Below, one piece after another: positions 33,797 through 41,503 of a stretch of 64,000 bases of DNA. The position numbers and the translations under genes are program-made. Location: NCBI RefSeq assembly GCF_012034175.1, contig NZ_JAATEJ010000022.1, forward strand, positions 62,001-126,000. Direction: 5' to 3'. The notes beneath the pieces are model-generated. The model had not been told where the DNA came from and did not search any database. It was given only the letters and a program-made list of their open reading frames with translations. How positions within the stretch are numbered: the stretch's first letter is position 1; every line of letters begins with the position of its first letter. The stretch is from Actinacidiphila epipremni. GTDB taxonomy: Bacteria; Actinomycetota; Actinomycetes; Streptomycetales; Streptomycetaceae.

Positions 33797-34451
33797 CCGC
33801 CGGCGATCCGGCCGGGCGCGGATCCGGTCCGCCCGGACACGTCGCCGCGTCCGAAATCGGCGGCGGCTGCTTCCCGTACGCCGCAGGTCCCGCCGGCAGC
33901 GGCGGGGCCGGGGGCGGCGGGGGGTGCGGCGTGACGGTGACCTCCGCCGCCGCGAGCTGCGGCAGCGTGGCCCCCGGCACCAGGACGAGGTAGGCGTGCA
34001 GGCAGGACGGCACCAGCGGGTGGCGCCCGGCGCGCAGGCCCACGACGAGCACCTGGCGAGAGGCGTCGGGCACGCAGCCCGAGGGCAGTGCCGGCGCCCC
34101 GTCGGACGCCTCAGGCCCGCGCAGGCCCGTTGCCACCGCCCAGCCGCCGCCCGGGAGGGGGGCGGCGGCGAGGGCGGCGCCGGGGTGGGCCGCGAGGGCG
34201 CGGGCGAGCCACGTACGGGCCGCGCCCGAGGACCGCGGGCGGCCCACCGTCACCACGTCCGCGCAGTCGGCCAGCCGGCGGCCCTGGTACGTATCGAGGT
34301 CGGCGACGACGTGCTCGTCCCCGCCCTCCCCGGGGCCCCACGCGGCCGTGAGCGCCACGCACCGCGCTCCCCACCGCAGCGCGACCGTCACGCCGGGAGC
34401 GGCGGGGAGCGCCGCGCCCAGCGCCACGTGGACCAGGCCGGCGCCGTTCAC
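33726..34451 (-). CDS. Unrecognised protein coupled to the TagF-like glycosyltransferase
   Basis: The start GTG 34451 overlaps the glycosyltransferase stop (GTGA), so translation is coupled. The product is 241 aa. The first 165 residues look globular, with alternating strands (VTVALRWGARCVALT, QVLVVGLRAGRHPLV) and a possible substrate-pocket sequence LHAYLVLVPGATL. The last 75 residues are Pro/Gly-rich and overlap the end of the convergent NB-ARC gene by 71 bp. No known domain or membrane segment was seen. It may assist or modify the partner enzyme; I cannot name a function. Confidence 0.55.
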   Translation of the reverse strand: MNGAGLVHVALGAALPAAPGVTVALRWGARCVALTAAWGPGEGGDEHVVADLDTYQGRRLADCADVVTVGRPRSSGAARTWLARALAAHPGAALAAAPLPGGGWAVATGLRGPEASDGAPALPSGCVPDASRQVLVVGLRAGRHPLVPSCLHAYLVLVPGATLPQLAAAEVTVTPHPPPPPAPPLPAGPAAYGKQPPPISDAATCPGGPDPRPAGSPAATPDHPVCGSRAAGAAGLRRPGW

Positions 34452-35674
34452 GCCGACTCCCGTTCCGCGCCGCCCACCAGCGCCGCCCACCCGGGCGGGT
34501 CGGGCAGCTCCCGGGTCACCGGCGGGTGGGCGGGCTCGCCCAGATTGAGCAGCCGGTAGAGCAGGCTGCGCATATTGCGGGCGAATCGCCCCGGCTCGGA
34601 CGTGATCCGCCCGGCGATCGCCTTCCGCTCGGCGTCCCACCGCTCGGCCGCCGCGTACTCCAGCTGCTCGACCAGCGGGTGGGTGGGCGACAGCGCCGGT
34701 ACGGTCAGGGCGAGCGCGGCGGCCGGCGAGTCCGGGTTGAGCTCCTGCGTCGGCGGGCCGGCGAGCAGCATCGCCGCCTGCGTCAGCGTGCCGTAGAGCG
34801 TCACGCTGCCGTGGTCGCCGATGATCCAGTCCGCCGCGATCAGCACATTGCGCCAGTCCGCCTCGGGCGGCACCACCGCGATGCCGGCCTGCCGGCACCT
34901 GGCCAGCCACGACCGGATCTGCCACGCCCCGTGCGCTGCCCAGGCGTTGGGGTGCATCAGCATCGCCACCCGGTGCGATTCGCGCGGGAGTTCGTTGAGC
35001 AGCCGCGGCAGCAGCGCGTCGAAGCGGCTGAACGACGACCACGGCCCCCAGGTGGAGGCCGCCACCACCAGCGCCCGCCCCTCCGCGACCCCGAGGGCGC
35101 GGCGGAAGCGGGCCCGCAGCGGCAGGCTCGCGGTGATCCGGTCGTGCACCGGGTCGCCGACGACGACGGCGTAGGGCGCCGCTTCCGGGCAGTGGCGGCG
35201 CAGTTGGCGCAGCTCCGCCTTGTGCGGCAGCACGATCGCCGCGGGCGGCTTCCCGTCGGGCAGCAGGTCGATACGGCGCATCCCGGCGACGCCCGGGTCC
35301 TTCGTGCCGACGATCCGCTTGAGGTACGCGGCACCGTGCGGCATGGTGACCAGCGGCGCCCGCAGCCGCTCGACACCGCCCCGCCCGGCCGCGAGGGCGA
35401 GGTCGAACTCCATGGTCACCGCTTCCTCCCACGGCACGACGGCGCAGCCGAGCCGGGCGAGGAAGGCGGGGACCTCGTCCCCGAAGACGTGCGGCGGCAT
35501 GGTGAAGACAACCTGCACCCGGAAGTCGCCTTCCAGGAGCGGCAGTACGTCGAGCAGCCGCTTGGCATAGGTGACGGTGTGCACCACCGCCAGGATCTTC
35601 TTGCACCCGACGACGGTCAGATACGAGCGCGTCCCCGCGCCCGGTATCCGGCCGATCGGTCGTAACGCTGACAC
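34448..35674 (-). CDS. TagF/CDP-glycerol glycerophosphotransferase-like glycosyltransferase
   Basis: A 408-aa GT-B-type enzyme. The N-terminal Rossmann region starts KKILAVVHTVTYAKRLL and contains VFTMPPHVF. The C-terminal region has SHRVAMLMHPNAW and DWIIGDHGSVTLYGTL, which parallels the ITDYSS-type donor-binding loop of teichoic-acid polymerases. It probably builds or modifies a phosphate- or sugar-linked polymer; donor and acceptor are unknown. GTG 35674 follows GGGGGAA on its strand. Codon 4 is TTA (35663-35665), an early bldA-type checkpoint. It is divergent from a HATPase gene across 331 bp and coupled to the 241-aa gene. Confidence 0.7.
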   Translation of the reverse strand: MSALRPIGRIPGAGTRSYLTVVGCKKILAVVHTVTYAKRLLDVLPLLEGDFRVQVVFTMPPHVFGDEVPAFLARLGCAVVPWEEAVTMEFDLALAAGRGGVERLRAPLVTMPHGAAYLKRIVGTKDPGVAGMRRIDLLPDGKPPAAIVLPHKAELRQLRRHCPEAAPYAVVVGDPVHDRITASLPLRARFRRALGVAEGRALVVAASTWGPWSSFSRFDALLPRLLNELPRESHRVAMLMHPNAWAAHGAWQIRSWLARCRQAGIAVVPPEADWRNVLIAADWIIGDHGSVTLYGTLTQAAMLLAGPPTQELNPDSPAAALALTVPALSPTHPLVEQLEYAAAERWDAERKAIAGRITSEPGRFARNMRSLLYRLLNLGEPAHPPVTRELPDPPGWAALVGGAERESA

Positions 35675-35866
35675 GGCATTCCCCCAGGTTGTCCGCTGAG
35701 TGCGGACCACCCGGCCCGCACTCAGCGTCACTTGCCCGGGCGGGCGGACGGATTCCTTGCAGGAACCTTGCACACCCCTGGACGCGCACCGCTCAGCTCC
35801 CGGACGGGCGGCGTGCGGGACAGACGGTGACAGAACTGTCTGAGTGATGCACAGTGTCAGAGCGGT
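35675..35866. other. Divergent promoter region between the TagF-like and HATPase genes, left part
   Basis: No gene was seen. Imperfect inverted repeats and a lower-GC stretch begin after about 35840. The 331-bp region must hold promoters for both divergent genes, and the clearer elements are at 35867-35942. Confidence 0.4.
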
Positions 35867-35942
35867 TGTGCAAATTACACAGTGTTCCTTGCCAACTTGC
35901 GTGCCGCATGCGCATATAGTGGCGTGGCGATGTTGCGCCACT
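35867..35942 (+). promoter_or_regulatory. Promoter/operator region of the HATPase gene
   Basis: In the 331-bp divergent region: an imperfect dyad TGTG-N7-CACA (35867-35881), a -10-like TATAGT (35915-35920) and a perfect 7-bp hairpin AGTGGCG/CGCCACT (35918-35924 with 35936-35942) at the presumed start site. No convincing -35 box is seen. Confidence 0.45.
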
Positions 35943-36005
35943 GAACGTCCGGCACGTACTGCTCCAGCTGCTCTCGTTGGACCTCCTGTGGGAGAGGAAC
36001 GCACC

Positions 36006-36527
36006 GTGGCCTTACCGAGCAACGACAGTCCGACGTCCGGCGTCGGGGCCCGCAGTGGCCCGGCCGGCGGGACGGTCACCGCGGCGACTCCCCGGCACGG
36101 CACGGCGGCAGTGGACGGCGGGTTCGAACTGCCCGCGCACGGCGGGTCGGTGGCCGAGGCGCGGCGGCGGGTCCGGGCGTATCTGCGCGGGGCCGGGTGC
36201 GACGAGGACGGCGTCGAGACGGCGGCGCTGCTGGTGAGCGAGCTGGCCACCAACTCCGTACGGCACACCGCCAGTCCGGTGTTCGTGTGCCGGGTCGGCT
36301 ACGACGGGGCGCAACTCGTCCTGGAGGTCGAGGACTACGGCGGGACGCCGGAGATGCCGCACCGCAAGGAGCCGGGGCTCGGGGACGTCGACGGGCGCGG
36401 GCTGCTGCTGGTGGACGCGCTCTGTACGCAGTGGTGCGTGACGCCGGGCCCGTGCGGCGGCCGGATCGTACGGGCGGTGCTGGCCGCCGGGGCCGCGCAG
36501 GCCGGGCCGGTGCGGCGCAGCGCCTGA
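36006..36527 (+). CDS. SpoIIAB/RsbW-like ATP-binding regulatory protein
   Basis: A 173-aa GHKL-type protein. The N box is LLVSELATNSVRHT (about residues 78-91) and the G box DGRGLLLVDALCTQWCV; the first 45 residues are a disordered Ser/Gly/Pro tail. Such proteins bind ATP and may phosphorylate or sequester a sigma-factor partner; none is encoded nearby. GTG 36006 has GAGAGGAA 8 nt upstream. Codon 3 is TTA (36012-36014), so its translation should be bldA-dependent from the outset. It is divergent from the TagF-like gene, and a terminator follows. Confidence 0.83.
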   Translation: MALPSNDSPTSGVGARSGPAGGTVTAATPRHGTAAVDGGFELPAHGGSVAEARRRVRAYLRGAGCDEDGVETAALLVSELATNSVRHTASPVFVCRVGYDGAQLVLEVEDYGGTPEMPHRKEPGLGDVDGRGLLLVDALCTQWCVTPGPCGGRIVRAVLAAGAAQAGPVRRSA

Positions 36528-36541
36528 CCGGGAAGACGCCT

Positions 36542-36570
36542 GCCCGCCGGCGCGTGCGGCACCGGCGGGC
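36542..36570. terminator. Perfect hairpin after the HATPase gene
   Basis: A 9-bp perfect stem, GCCCGCCGG (36542-36550) / CCGGCGGGC (36562-36570), with an 11-nt loop, 15 nt after the stop. Confidence 0.65.
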
Positions 36571-36575
36571 AGGGC

Positions 36576-36660
36576 GTAAGCAGGGCCGGGAAGCAGGGCC
36601 CGGGCGTGGGACCGGAAGCAGGCCCGAAGCAGGCCTGGAAGCAGGGCCCGTAAAGCAGGG
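36576..36660. repeat. Short tandem-like repeats (GAAGCAGG-type)
   Basis: About six imperfect copies of (G/T)AAGCAGGSCC lie between the terminator and the methyltransferase stop. They are non-coding. Confidence 0.55.
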
Positions 36661-36703
36661 TGGGCGGGAGCCGAGGGCGCAGCGCCCCCGCCCGTGGCGG
36701 GAC

Positions 36704-37549
36704 TTACGGCTTGCGGCCCACGCCCGCGTACATCGCGACCTCGGAGTCCTTGACCTTGCCCTCCGTGCCCGGCTCGGGGTTCCAGCGGTGCACCAGCGTG
36801 ATGCCCGGCTCGACCAACTCCAGGCCCGCGAAGAACGGTTCGACGTCCGCCTTGGTGCTGTCGCGCACCGGGATGCCGCGCCGGGTGTACTCCTGCGTGA
36901 CCGTGGTGGCGTCGTCGGGGTCGGTGTTGGTGGTCACCGTGGAGATCGTCAGCAGGCTGCCGGGCGCGAGCCGGTCGACGTAACCGCGCACCAGCTCGTA
37001 CGCCTTGTCCTTGTCCAGCACGAACTGCAGCACCGCGATGAGGGACAGCGCCACCGGGCGGTCGAGGTCCAGTGTCCCGGTCAGCTCGGGCGAGTCGAGG
37101 ATGGTGGCCGGGTCGTGCATGTCGGCCTGGAGGTAGGCGATACGGCCCTCGGGGGTGCCGGTGAGGCGGGCGGCGGCGTGCACGAAGACGATCGGGTCGT
37201 TGTCGACGTAGACGATGCGGGCGGACGGGATGACGGACTGGGCGATCTCGTGCAGGTTCGGCGAGGTGGGGATGCCGGTGCCGATGTCGAGGAACTGGTC
37301 GATGCCCTGCTGGGCGGCGTAGCGCACCGCCCGGTGCATGAAGGTGCGGTTCTCCCGCATCGAGGTGCGCAGGCTCGGCCATCCGCTGAGCATCTGCTCG
37401 GCGGCCTCGCGGTCCACCTGGTAGTTGTCCTTGCCGCCGAGCACGTAGTCGTAGACCCGGGCGGAATGGGCGATGCTGGTGTCGATCACCGGCGGTTCAC
37501 CGGCGGTGTCCGCAGCGTCCTCGTCGGGCAGGGCCAGGTCGTCGGACAT
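36704..37549 (-). CDS. SAM-dependent methyltransferase, DUF574 family
   Basis: A 281-aa protein of the type abundant in Streptomyces and often found beside bld/whiJ-like regulators. Residues 22-45 carry SIAHSARVYDYVLGGKDNYQVDR, the family signature; the SAM-binding strand is FLDIGTGIPT (motif I) and YVDNDPIV (motif II). A long C-terminal half has GSLLTISTV and FFAGLELVEPG. The substrate is unknown; some relatives may methylate small molecules or signals. The start is ATG 37549 with GAAGGG upstream on its strand. It is divergent from the STAND-BTAD regulator across 313 bp. Confidence 0.88.
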   Translation of the reverse strand: MSDDLALPDEDAADTAGEPPVIDTSIAHSARVYDYVLGGKDNYQVDREAAEQMLSGWPSLRTSMRENRTFMHRAVRYAAQQGIDQFLDIGTGIPTSPNLHEIAQSVIPSARIVYVDNDPIVFVHAAARLTGTPEGRIAYLQADMHDPATILDSPELTGTLDLDRPVALSLIAVLQFVLDKDKAYELVRGYVDRLAPGSLLTISTVTTNTDPDDATTVTQEYTRRGIPVRDSTKADVEPFFAGLELVEPGITLVHRWNPEPGTEGKVKDSEVAMYAGVGRKP

Positions 37550-37702
37550 CCGTCATCCCTTCGTCGGGGCGTCTCGCAGCCCGTCACATCGCGTCCACGG
37601 TACGCGCGTTCGGGCCCTGCTCAGAGCCATTTCGGGGTCCGGTGCGCGAACACGCCGCGACCGCCGCGGAGTCGGCCGGCGCGCTCCCGCGCGAGCCCGG
37701 TG

Positions 37703-37739
37703 TTCCGGATTCGGTGACAGGCTTCCGGATTCCGTGACA
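37703..37739 (+). promoter_or_regulatory. 17-bp direct repeats upstream of the STAND-BTAD regulator
   Basis: TTCCGGATTCGGTGACA (37703-37719) and TTCCGGATTCCGTGACA (37723-37739) differ at one base and are offset by 20 bp, about two helical turns. They lie 124 bp before the regulator start. SARP-type proteins bind direct repeats, so autoregulation is plausible. Confidence 0.5.
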
Positions 37740-37862
37740 CCACGACGAACAACCGGGGCATACCTGGGGATTCGGCTGGCGGGTGACCCTCCGGCTCCCT
37801 ACAGTGAGCACTGATCCTTCATCCCCCGTCCTGGCCCGGGCCCGGGAAGGAGCGCCGCCGTC

Positions 37863-39614
37863 GTGACCCACCGAAGACCAGTGGTCCACCCCACGCCCTT
37901 AACGGCCCCGGCCCCCGAGGTCCGGGGCCGAGTCGTCGCCCTCCTGACGGCGTACGACGCCGCTCCGCTGGCCCTGGTGGTCGCCCCGGCCGGCTACGGC
38001 AAGTCCATCCTGCTCGCCCGGCACGCCGCCGCCTTCCCCGGCCAGGTCCTCAGCTGGCGCCCGCACCGCGGCGCCCACGCGCCCGCCTCGCTCCTCAACC
38101 GCCTCACCCGCCAACTCCTGGGCACAGGACCGGGACTCGGCCCGGAACTCGCGCCCTGGCAGGGCGGCGCCACCACCGAGTCGGTGCTCGCCGCGATCGA
38201 GCAGCGGCCGGGCCCGGTGCTCGTCGTGGTGGACGACGCGCACCTCATCCACGGCGGCCCCGTCGAGGCCACGCTGGAGGAGATGGCGCTGCTCGCGCCG
38301 CCCAACCTGCAAATCGTGCTGGCCGGCCGCCGGCTGCCCGCGATCAACCTCGCCCGGCACGAGCTGTCCGGCACCGTCGTCGTGACCGCCCGCGACCTCG
38401 CCCTGGACGCCACCGAGACCCGCGACGCCCTGCACACCCTGCTGCCGCCCGGCGGCGCCGACATCGCCCGGCTGCACGCCCTCACCCGGCTCACCGAAGG
38501 CTGGCCGGTGGCCCTGCAGTTGTGCGCCGCCCTGCCGCGCCGGGCGGCCCGCAGCGCCGCCGCACTCGCCGAGATCACCCTGGCCTCCGCGGCGGTGCGC
38601 GCGTATCTCGACCGCGAAGTGCTCGGCATACTTCCCGCGGGACTCGCCCTCGACTTCGCCCGCATCTGCCGTACGTCGCCGGGGCGGCAGCTGCTCGACG
38701 ACGGCTCGGGCACCCTCGACGAACTCGACTGCGCCTACGGGCTGGTGCGGCGGCGCGCCGACGGGCGCTACGACTGCGTCCCGCTGCTGCGCGAGCACCT
38801 GCGCCGGCGGGCCGTGCCCGCGCCGCCGGTGGTGCACTCGCTCGCGCCGCCGCCGATGGACGACCGGCCGCCGCCGGCGCTGCACCTGCGGTGCTTCAAG
38901 CACTTCGAGGCGACCTTCGGCGACCAGGAGCTGGACTGGCGCAGCACCCGGCCGCGGGTACGGGCGCTGGCCCGGCTGCTGGCGGTGCACGCCGGCCAAC
39001 CGGTGCACCGGGAGCGGCTGATGGAGGCGCTGTGGCCGGGCAGCCCGGAGCGCACCGCCGCCCGCGGGTTGCAGGTGGCGCTGTCGGCGCTGCGCACGTT
39101 CCTGGAGCCGGGCGCGGACCGGGGCCGTACGCGGCTGCTGATCCGCAGCGGCGAGGCGTACATGCTGGCGCTGCCGCCCGGCGGCACCTGCGACGTCCAG
39201 CGTTTCGAGGCGGCGGTCGGGGCGGGCCTGCGGGCCGCGGCGCGCGGGGCGGCGGGCGCCGAGCAGGCGGCGGAGTCGCTGGGGCAGGCGCAGCGCCTCT
39301 ACGCCGGGGAGTTGCTGCCCGAGGACGGTCCCGCGGAGTGGGTCGTCCCGCTGCGGGAGCACTACCGGGCGCAGGCGGTACGGGCCGGGCACACCCTCGC
39401 GGAGGTCGAACTGGCCCGCGGGCGGCCCGCGCAGGCCGCGACGGCCGCCGGGCACGCGCTGTCCGTCGACCCCTTCCACGACGCCACATGGCGGCTGCTG
39501 ATCACCGCGCACCGGCAGGCGGGCGACCCGGCCGCCGCGCACCAGGCGGCGTTGCGGCACGCGCGCGTCCTCGCGGACCTGGACGTACCGCCGCGCGGGC
39601 TCACGGAAGTGTGA
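37863..39614 (+). CDS. STAND ATPase - BTAD transcriptional regulator beside the eCIS operon
   Basis: A 583-aa regulator. Residues about 18-320 form a MalT-like STAND ATPase (VAPAGYGKS Walker A at about 40-48; PVLVVVDDAH Walker B near 120; LTEGWPVALQL). The C-terminus is a winged helix (PRVRALARLLAVHAGQPVHRERLMEALWPG) plus a BTAD domain (RFEAAVGAG ... RLYAGELLPEDG ... ALSVDPFHDATW). The order is the reverse of SARP proteins. GTG 37863 has GAAGGAG 10 nt upstream. Codon 13 is TTA (37899-37901), suggesting bldA dependence. It converges on the distal end of the eCIS operon with a 30-bp gap, so it is the best candidate local regulator of the injection system; this is inferred from position. Confidence 0.82.
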   Translation: MTHRRPVVHPTPLTAPAPEVRGRVVALLTAYDAAPLALVVAPAGYGKSILLARHAAAFPGQVLSWRPHRGAHAPASLLNRLTRQLLGTGPGLGPELAPWQGGATTESVLAAIEQRPGPVLVVVDDAHLIHGGPVEATLEEMALLAPPNLQIVLAGRRLPAINLARHELSGTVVVTARDLALDATETRDALHTLLPPGGADIARLHALTRLTEGWPVALQLCAALPRRAARSAAALAEITLASAAVRAYLDREVLGILPAGLALDFARICRTSPGRQLLDDGSGTLDELDCAYGLVRRRADGRYDCVPLLREHLRRRAVPAPPVVHSLAPPPMDDRPPPALHLRCFKHFEATFGDQELDWRSTRPRVRALARLLAVHAGQPVHRERLMEALWPGSPERTAARGLQVALSALRTFLEPGADRGRTRLLIRSGEAYMLALPPGGTCDVQRFEAAVGAGLRAAARGAAGAEQAAESLGQAQRLYAGELLPEDGPAEWVVPLREHYRAQAVRAGHTLAEVELARGRPAQAATAAGHALSVDPFHDATWRLLITAHRQAGDPAAAHQAALRHARVLADLDVPPRGLTEV

Positions 39615-39644
39615 AGCTGCTTGATCCTGGCGGGAGTCGGGGGC

Positions 39645-40799
39645 TCAGCGCTTGAAGAACTCGATCTCCGCGACGCCCACGCGGTGTGCGGAAGTGGCCG
39701 CGTAGGCGGTCTGGATGGTGATACGGACCCTCGTCACGTCGCTCTCGGCGATGTGGAAGGTCTGCGGGCCCGGCTGGTCGGCGAGGTGGAGTTCGTGCGT
39801 CGTGGTCGCGCCGCCCTTGCCGGTGACCGTGACGAGCAGGTCGTGCGGGCGGGCCTGGGCGAGGAACTGCTGGTCGTTGGCGGACGCGCCGGGGTGGACG
39901 ACCAGGTCGAGGAGCCGGAAAGGCTGGTCGAAGGCGGCCTCCAGGTACTGGCCCTTGGCGGCGCCGGTGGCGGCGGGCGCCCAGTAGCGGTCGGTCGTGC
40001 CGTCCACGGCGAGGTTCGCCGGGTGGCCGGGGGCGGCGGAGGAGGCGGTGACCTTCACCGCGTGTACTTGCTGGGCCTTGGCCACCCGGTCCTTGACCTT
40101 GTCCGTGGCGCCGCCGATCTGCCCGCGCAGCAGGAAGGCCGCGAGGCCGAGGACCACGACGAGGGCGGGCACGAGCAGCCGCGGCCGGCGCAGCCGGCGC
40201 CACAGGCCGGGCGCGGGCCGGGTGCCGGCGGCGGGCGCCTCGCGCGGGGTGCGGCCGAGCAGCCGCCGCCACCAGGGCGGGCGGGCCGCGACGGGCGCCT
40301 CGGCGAGCGAGGTGCCGCAGCGGCGGCAGTAGCGCCGGGTCGGTACGTTCCCGGCGCCGCACTCCCCGCACACCAGCTCGCCGGGCGCGGGAGGCGGCTC
40401 CTGGGGCGTCAGGGGCCGCGTGGGGCGCGGCGGGGCGGGGGAGGCCGCCCGGGGCTGTACGGGGGCCACGGAGGGCTGTACGGGGGCGGCTACGGGCGCG
40501 GTGGGCGGGGGTGCGGGCGCGGGGGTCGGCGCTGAGCCGGGGTCCGTGGCGGGCGGGGCGGGCTCCGGCGCGGCAGGCGAGGCCGGTGTGCCCGGGCTCG
40601 TACGGCCGCCCGCGTCCGGCGTGGCCGGCCCGTCCGGTGCGCCCGACGTGCCCGTGCCGGACGGCGTCACCGCGGAGGGCGCCGCCGACGGCGCGGCAGA
40701 GGGCGCGGGTTCCTCGGACCAGTCCAGGTACGCCCCGCAGGACCCGCAGAACTGCTCACCGCGCTGGCAGCGCTGACCGCAGACCGTGCACTCGACCAC
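39645..40799 (-). CDS. Zinc-ribbon membrane protein with discoidin-like C-terminal domain
   Basis: A 384-aa protein, last gene of the eCIS operon. Residues 1-25 hold a double-Cys zinc ribbon (CTVCGQRC ... CGSCG) and a second ribbon is at about 140-165 (CGECG ... CRRCG), separated by a Pro/Ala-rich linker. A single membrane span (LLVPALVVVLGLAAFLL) is near residue 240. The outer part has SSAAPGHPANLAVDGTTDRYWAP and TRVRITIQTAY, a galactose-binding/F5-8-type C fold. This suggests a cytoplasmic zinc end and a surface domain that binds glycan. GTG 40799 has GGAAGGGG upstream. It could anchor the injection system to the membrane or report on the wall; both are inferences. Confidence 0.75.
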   Translation of the reverse strand: MVECTVCGQRCQRGEQFCGSCGAYLDWSEEPAPSAAPSAAPSAVTPSGTGTSGAPDGPATPDAGGRTSPGTPASPAAPEPAPPATDPGSAPTPAPAPPPTAPVAAPVQPSVAPVQPRAASPAPPRPTRPLTPQEPPPAPGELVCGECGAGNVPTRRYCRRCGTSLAEAPVAARPPWWRRLLGRTPREAPAAGTRPAPGLWRRLRRPRLLVPALVVVLGLAAFLLRGQIGGATDKVKDRVAKAQQVHAVKVTASSAAPGHPANLAVDGTTDRYWAPAATGAAKGQYLEAAFDQPFRLLDLVVHPGASANDQQFLAQARPHDLLVTVTGKGGATTTHELHLADQPGPQTFHIAESDVTRVRITIQTAYAATSAHRVGVAEIEFFKR

Positions 40800-40939
40800 T
40801 GGACGCCCCTTCCCCCCGGGTCACTCGTGCCCGGCCCATCGTCGCGACCGCCGGGTCGCCCCGGCCAGTCACCCCGGGGCAGCCGCCCGGCCGCCCGCCG
40901 CTGCCCTTTCGGGCCGCCGCCCGCGCATCGCGGACGCCG

Positions 40940-41503
40940 CTAGGACTCCCCCACCACCTCGACGGTGTACGGCACATGGGCCGGCCGGTTCCTGGCCACG
41001 AGCGCCCGCAGCGCCCGTACGTCGAGGGCCGCCGGGTCCGCGGTGCGGACGCGTACCGTCAGCCGGAGCGGGCCGGCGGGCGGCAGCGGGGTCAGGGCGC
41101 TGGTGGAGGCCAGCGACGTGAGCCCGTCGGAGACCTCGGCGGTGACGCCGAACGCGAGCCGGATCTCCTGCGCGAGCCCCGCGCACGTGCCCCGTACGGC
41201 GTGTGCGGCGACCGCGCCCGCGACCGCCTCGCGGCCGGCGCCCGCCTCCGGGTCGGCGCCGACCCATGCGGCGAGCAGCGCCACGAAGTCCTCGGGCGCG
41301 AGGGCCGGATCGAGGTAGGCGGGCAGGTTGTCCAGCGTGCACAGCACCGGCGCCAGCACCTCGTCCAGCGCGGCGGTGAAGTTCTGGACGAACGCGTCCT
41401 CGGCGTAGACGGCGGGCAGTTGCGCCCCGAGCGGATGCCGGGTCGGCAGGCCCGGCAGCAACCGCCGCCCGCCGCCGGGGGACTTGGACAAGGGCGTGCT
41501 CAT
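40940..41503 (-). CDS. eCIS tail protein I-like (baseplate wedge)
   Basis: A 187-aa protein with the signature of phage P2 gpI-like tail proteins: LPAVYAEDAFVQNFTAALDEVLAPVL (about residues 29-54), then LPAYLDP and LAAWVGADPE, followed by GTCAGLAQEIRLAFG. It would form part of the baseplate wedge with the J protein. Its ATG (41503) overlaps the baseplate J stop (ATGA), so translation is coupled. About 140 bp separate it from the zinc-ribbon gene downstream. Confidence 0.85.
   Translation of the reverse strand: MSTPLSKSPGGGRRLLPGLPTRHPLGAQLPAVYAEDAFVQNFTAALDEVLAPVLCTLDNLPAYLDPALAPEDFVALLAAWVGADPEAGAGREAVAGAVAAHAVRGTCAGLAQEIRLAFGVTAEVSDGLTSLASTSALTPLPPAGPLRLTVRVRTADPAALDVRALRALVARNRPAHVPYTVEVVGES

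Noticed and set aside
36528..36703. Coding potential in the GAAGCAGG repeat region
   Set aside because: No start with ribosome site; short imperfect repeats between two terminated genes.
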